The position numbers and the translations under genes are program-made. 64,000 nucleotides of DNA from Eudromia elegans (Eukaryota > Chordata > Aves > Tinamiformes > Tinamidae): positions 671,526 to 735,525 of the forward strand of contig PTEX01000299.1 in NCBI GenBank assembly GCA_003342815.1, written 5' to 3'. The number at the start of each line of letters is the position of its first letter. Within the stretch, counting starts at the first letter, position 1. Shown one piece after another: positions 63,102 to 64,000 of the stretch. The notes below the pieces were generated by a model. It did no database searches. It was not told where the DNA came from and saw nothing but the letters and a program-made list of their open reading frames with translations.

Positions 63102-64000
63102 GTAACCGTGGCTGTCGGGGCATCACGGCTCTGCCGAGCTAGGAGGGGAGGGATGTGGGAGAAGAGTCTTTTGCCCCGAGGAACCGGGCCTAGCTCAGCC
63201 GTGCCTATGCTGGGGTCTGCTCGCAGATTTCCCCTGGAAAAGACTGGTCAGGCCCTGTTTCTTCTTGCCCTCGGTCCTCTCCCCGGAGAAAAAGGCGGGC
63301 GGGAACCTCCAGGGCTCCGGGCCTGACTGACCGCTTTTCTCCTTCCTCCAGGAGCCGGCGAGCGGCCATGGGTCCAGGCACAGCCCCCGACGGCGGTGGC
63401 GGAGGCCGAGAGCTCCGAGGAGGCGGGCGGGCGGGCGCGGCGACTGCGCACCGCTTTCAGCGCCGAGCAGATCAGCACCCTGGAGAGCTCCTTCCAGCGC
63501 CACCAATACCTGGGCGCTGCCGAGCGCCGCAAGCTCGCGGGCAGGATGCAGCTCTCGGAGGTGCAGGTGAGCCGCGCGGCGTGGGTGCGNGAGGCGGCGG
63601 GGACGGGGTTGGGGATGAGAGAGGGGATGGCGTTGGACGCTCCCGGAGTTGTGCTTTCATGTCCCCTCATCTTCTCCCCCGCCCTTCTCCCTTCAGATCA
63701 AGACGTGGTTCCAGAACCGCCGGATGAAGCTGAAGCGGCAGCTGCAGGAGCTGCGGCCAGAGCCCTTCTGCAACCCCCCTCTCCCTTATGGACCTCAGGG
63801 CGCACTGGTGCCCCTGCCACTTGCGTACGCGGCCCGACCGCCACTGCTCTCCCGGCAGGAGGCCGCTTCTGGCGCCTTCACCCTGCCGGTGCTGCCGGCG
63901 CCTGCCCTGGACCTCAGCAGCGCCTGCCGGGCGCAGCCTCCCGGCTTCTGGGCAGCGCCCTGTTTTGTGGGATACCGGGACCCCAGAGCCTTCCTACTGG
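62876..64000 (+). CDS. VENTX: VENTX, Vent-class homeobox transcription factor (3' end beyond window)
   Basis: Three exons are visible: 62876-63101, 63352-63566 and 63697 onward, the last cut by the window edge. The N-terminus MTKAPFSVEWLSQSSQ matches the conserved start of Vent proteins. The homeodomain spans residues 104-163, ends in IKTWFQNRRMKLKR, and has Thr at homeodomain position 47, typical of Vent and a few related NK-type classes. An intron splits it between positions 44 and 45. From family knowledge, Vent factors are nuclear repressors downstream of BMP4 in ventral patterning, and human VENTX acts in blood cells. A proline/alanine/leucine-rich tail follows. An N at 63026 makes residue 51 uncertain (codon NGG). 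Confidence 0.93.
63352..63566 (+). CDS. VENTX: VENTX exon 2 (first 44 residues of homeodomain)
   Basis: Codes for residues 76-147: an acidic-alanine lead, then ARRLRTAFSAEQISTLESSF, QRHQYLGAAERRKL and AGRMQLSEVQ. Acceptor CCTTCCTCCAG; donor GTGCAG|GTGAGC, phase 0. Confidence 0.95.
63697..64000 (+). CDS. VENTX: VENTX exon 3 (recognition helix and C-terminal tail, partial)
   Basis: Begins IKTWFQNRRMKLKRQLQEL, with the invariant W48, F49, N51 and R53 of homeodomains. It then continues as a Pro/Leu/Ala-rich tail, still open at the window edge. Acceptor CTCCCTTCAG. Confidence 0.94.
   Translation, partial: MKTWFQNRRMKLKRQLQELRPEPFCNPPLPYGPQGALVPLPLAYAARPPLLSRQEAASGAFTLPVLPAPALDLSSACRAQPPGFWAAPCFVGYRDPRAFLL

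Noticed and set aside
62780-63670. Minus-strand and alternative-frame ORFs over the VENTX exons
   Set aside because: Shadows of a GC-rich gene. The plus-strand frame has the homeodomain and correct splice phases.
1-64000. CRISPR arrays, operons, prophage, tRNA or rRNA genes
   Set aside because: No regularly spaced repeats, cloverleaf-like sequence or rRNA segments were seen, and the window is a vertebrate nuclear locus.

Overview
This is a draft-assembly window from a vertebrate nuclear genome, most likely a bird. It is AT-rich with two GC-rich gene starts, has vertebrate splice signals, carries truncated CR1 LINEs with ATTCTATG-type tails as its only clear interspersed repeats, and holds two conserved vertebrate neighbours. 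CR1 is also common in other sauropsids, so the bird call is an inference. There are one 185-bp N gap and about 70 isolated Ns.

Layout. 1-1300: no gene recognised. About 1320-2290: a CpG-rich promoter. 1703-51533 (+ strand): a complete 30-exon KNDC1 gene (very-KIND, a brain RasGEF) coding for a predicted 1919 residues. All exon phases join and every intron is GT-AG except introns 3 and 19, which read GC-AG. The protein runs: acidic N-terminus, KIND domain 1, a long linker, KIND domain 2, a second long linker, a coiled-coil-like stretch, RasGEF-N (REM) and RasGEF (CDC25-like). 51534 to about 53830: 3' UTR ending at a polyadenylation signal. About 53.8-62.5 kb: intergenic DNA with one CR1 split by the N gap, a 38-bp tandem duplication, a (TTTA)n microsatellite and one strong CTCF-like site. 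About 62.5-64 kb: a GC-rich promoter and the first three exons of VENTX (a Vent-class homeobox gene, + strand), running off the right edge.

The two genes have unrelated functions: KNDC1 is a dendritic Ras exchange factor that binds MAP2, and VENTX is an embryonic transcription factor in the BMP pathway. They are neighbours by old synteny. In human UTF1 lies between them; I see no UTF1-like coding sequence here. I found no CRISPR array, operon, tRNA or rRNA gene, or new multi-gene system. The most useful observations are the two GC-AG introns, paired NPF motifs in the KIND linker, the motif cluster before VENTX, a G-quadruplex motif just after KNDC1 exon 1, and two unexplained antisense ORFs inside introns.
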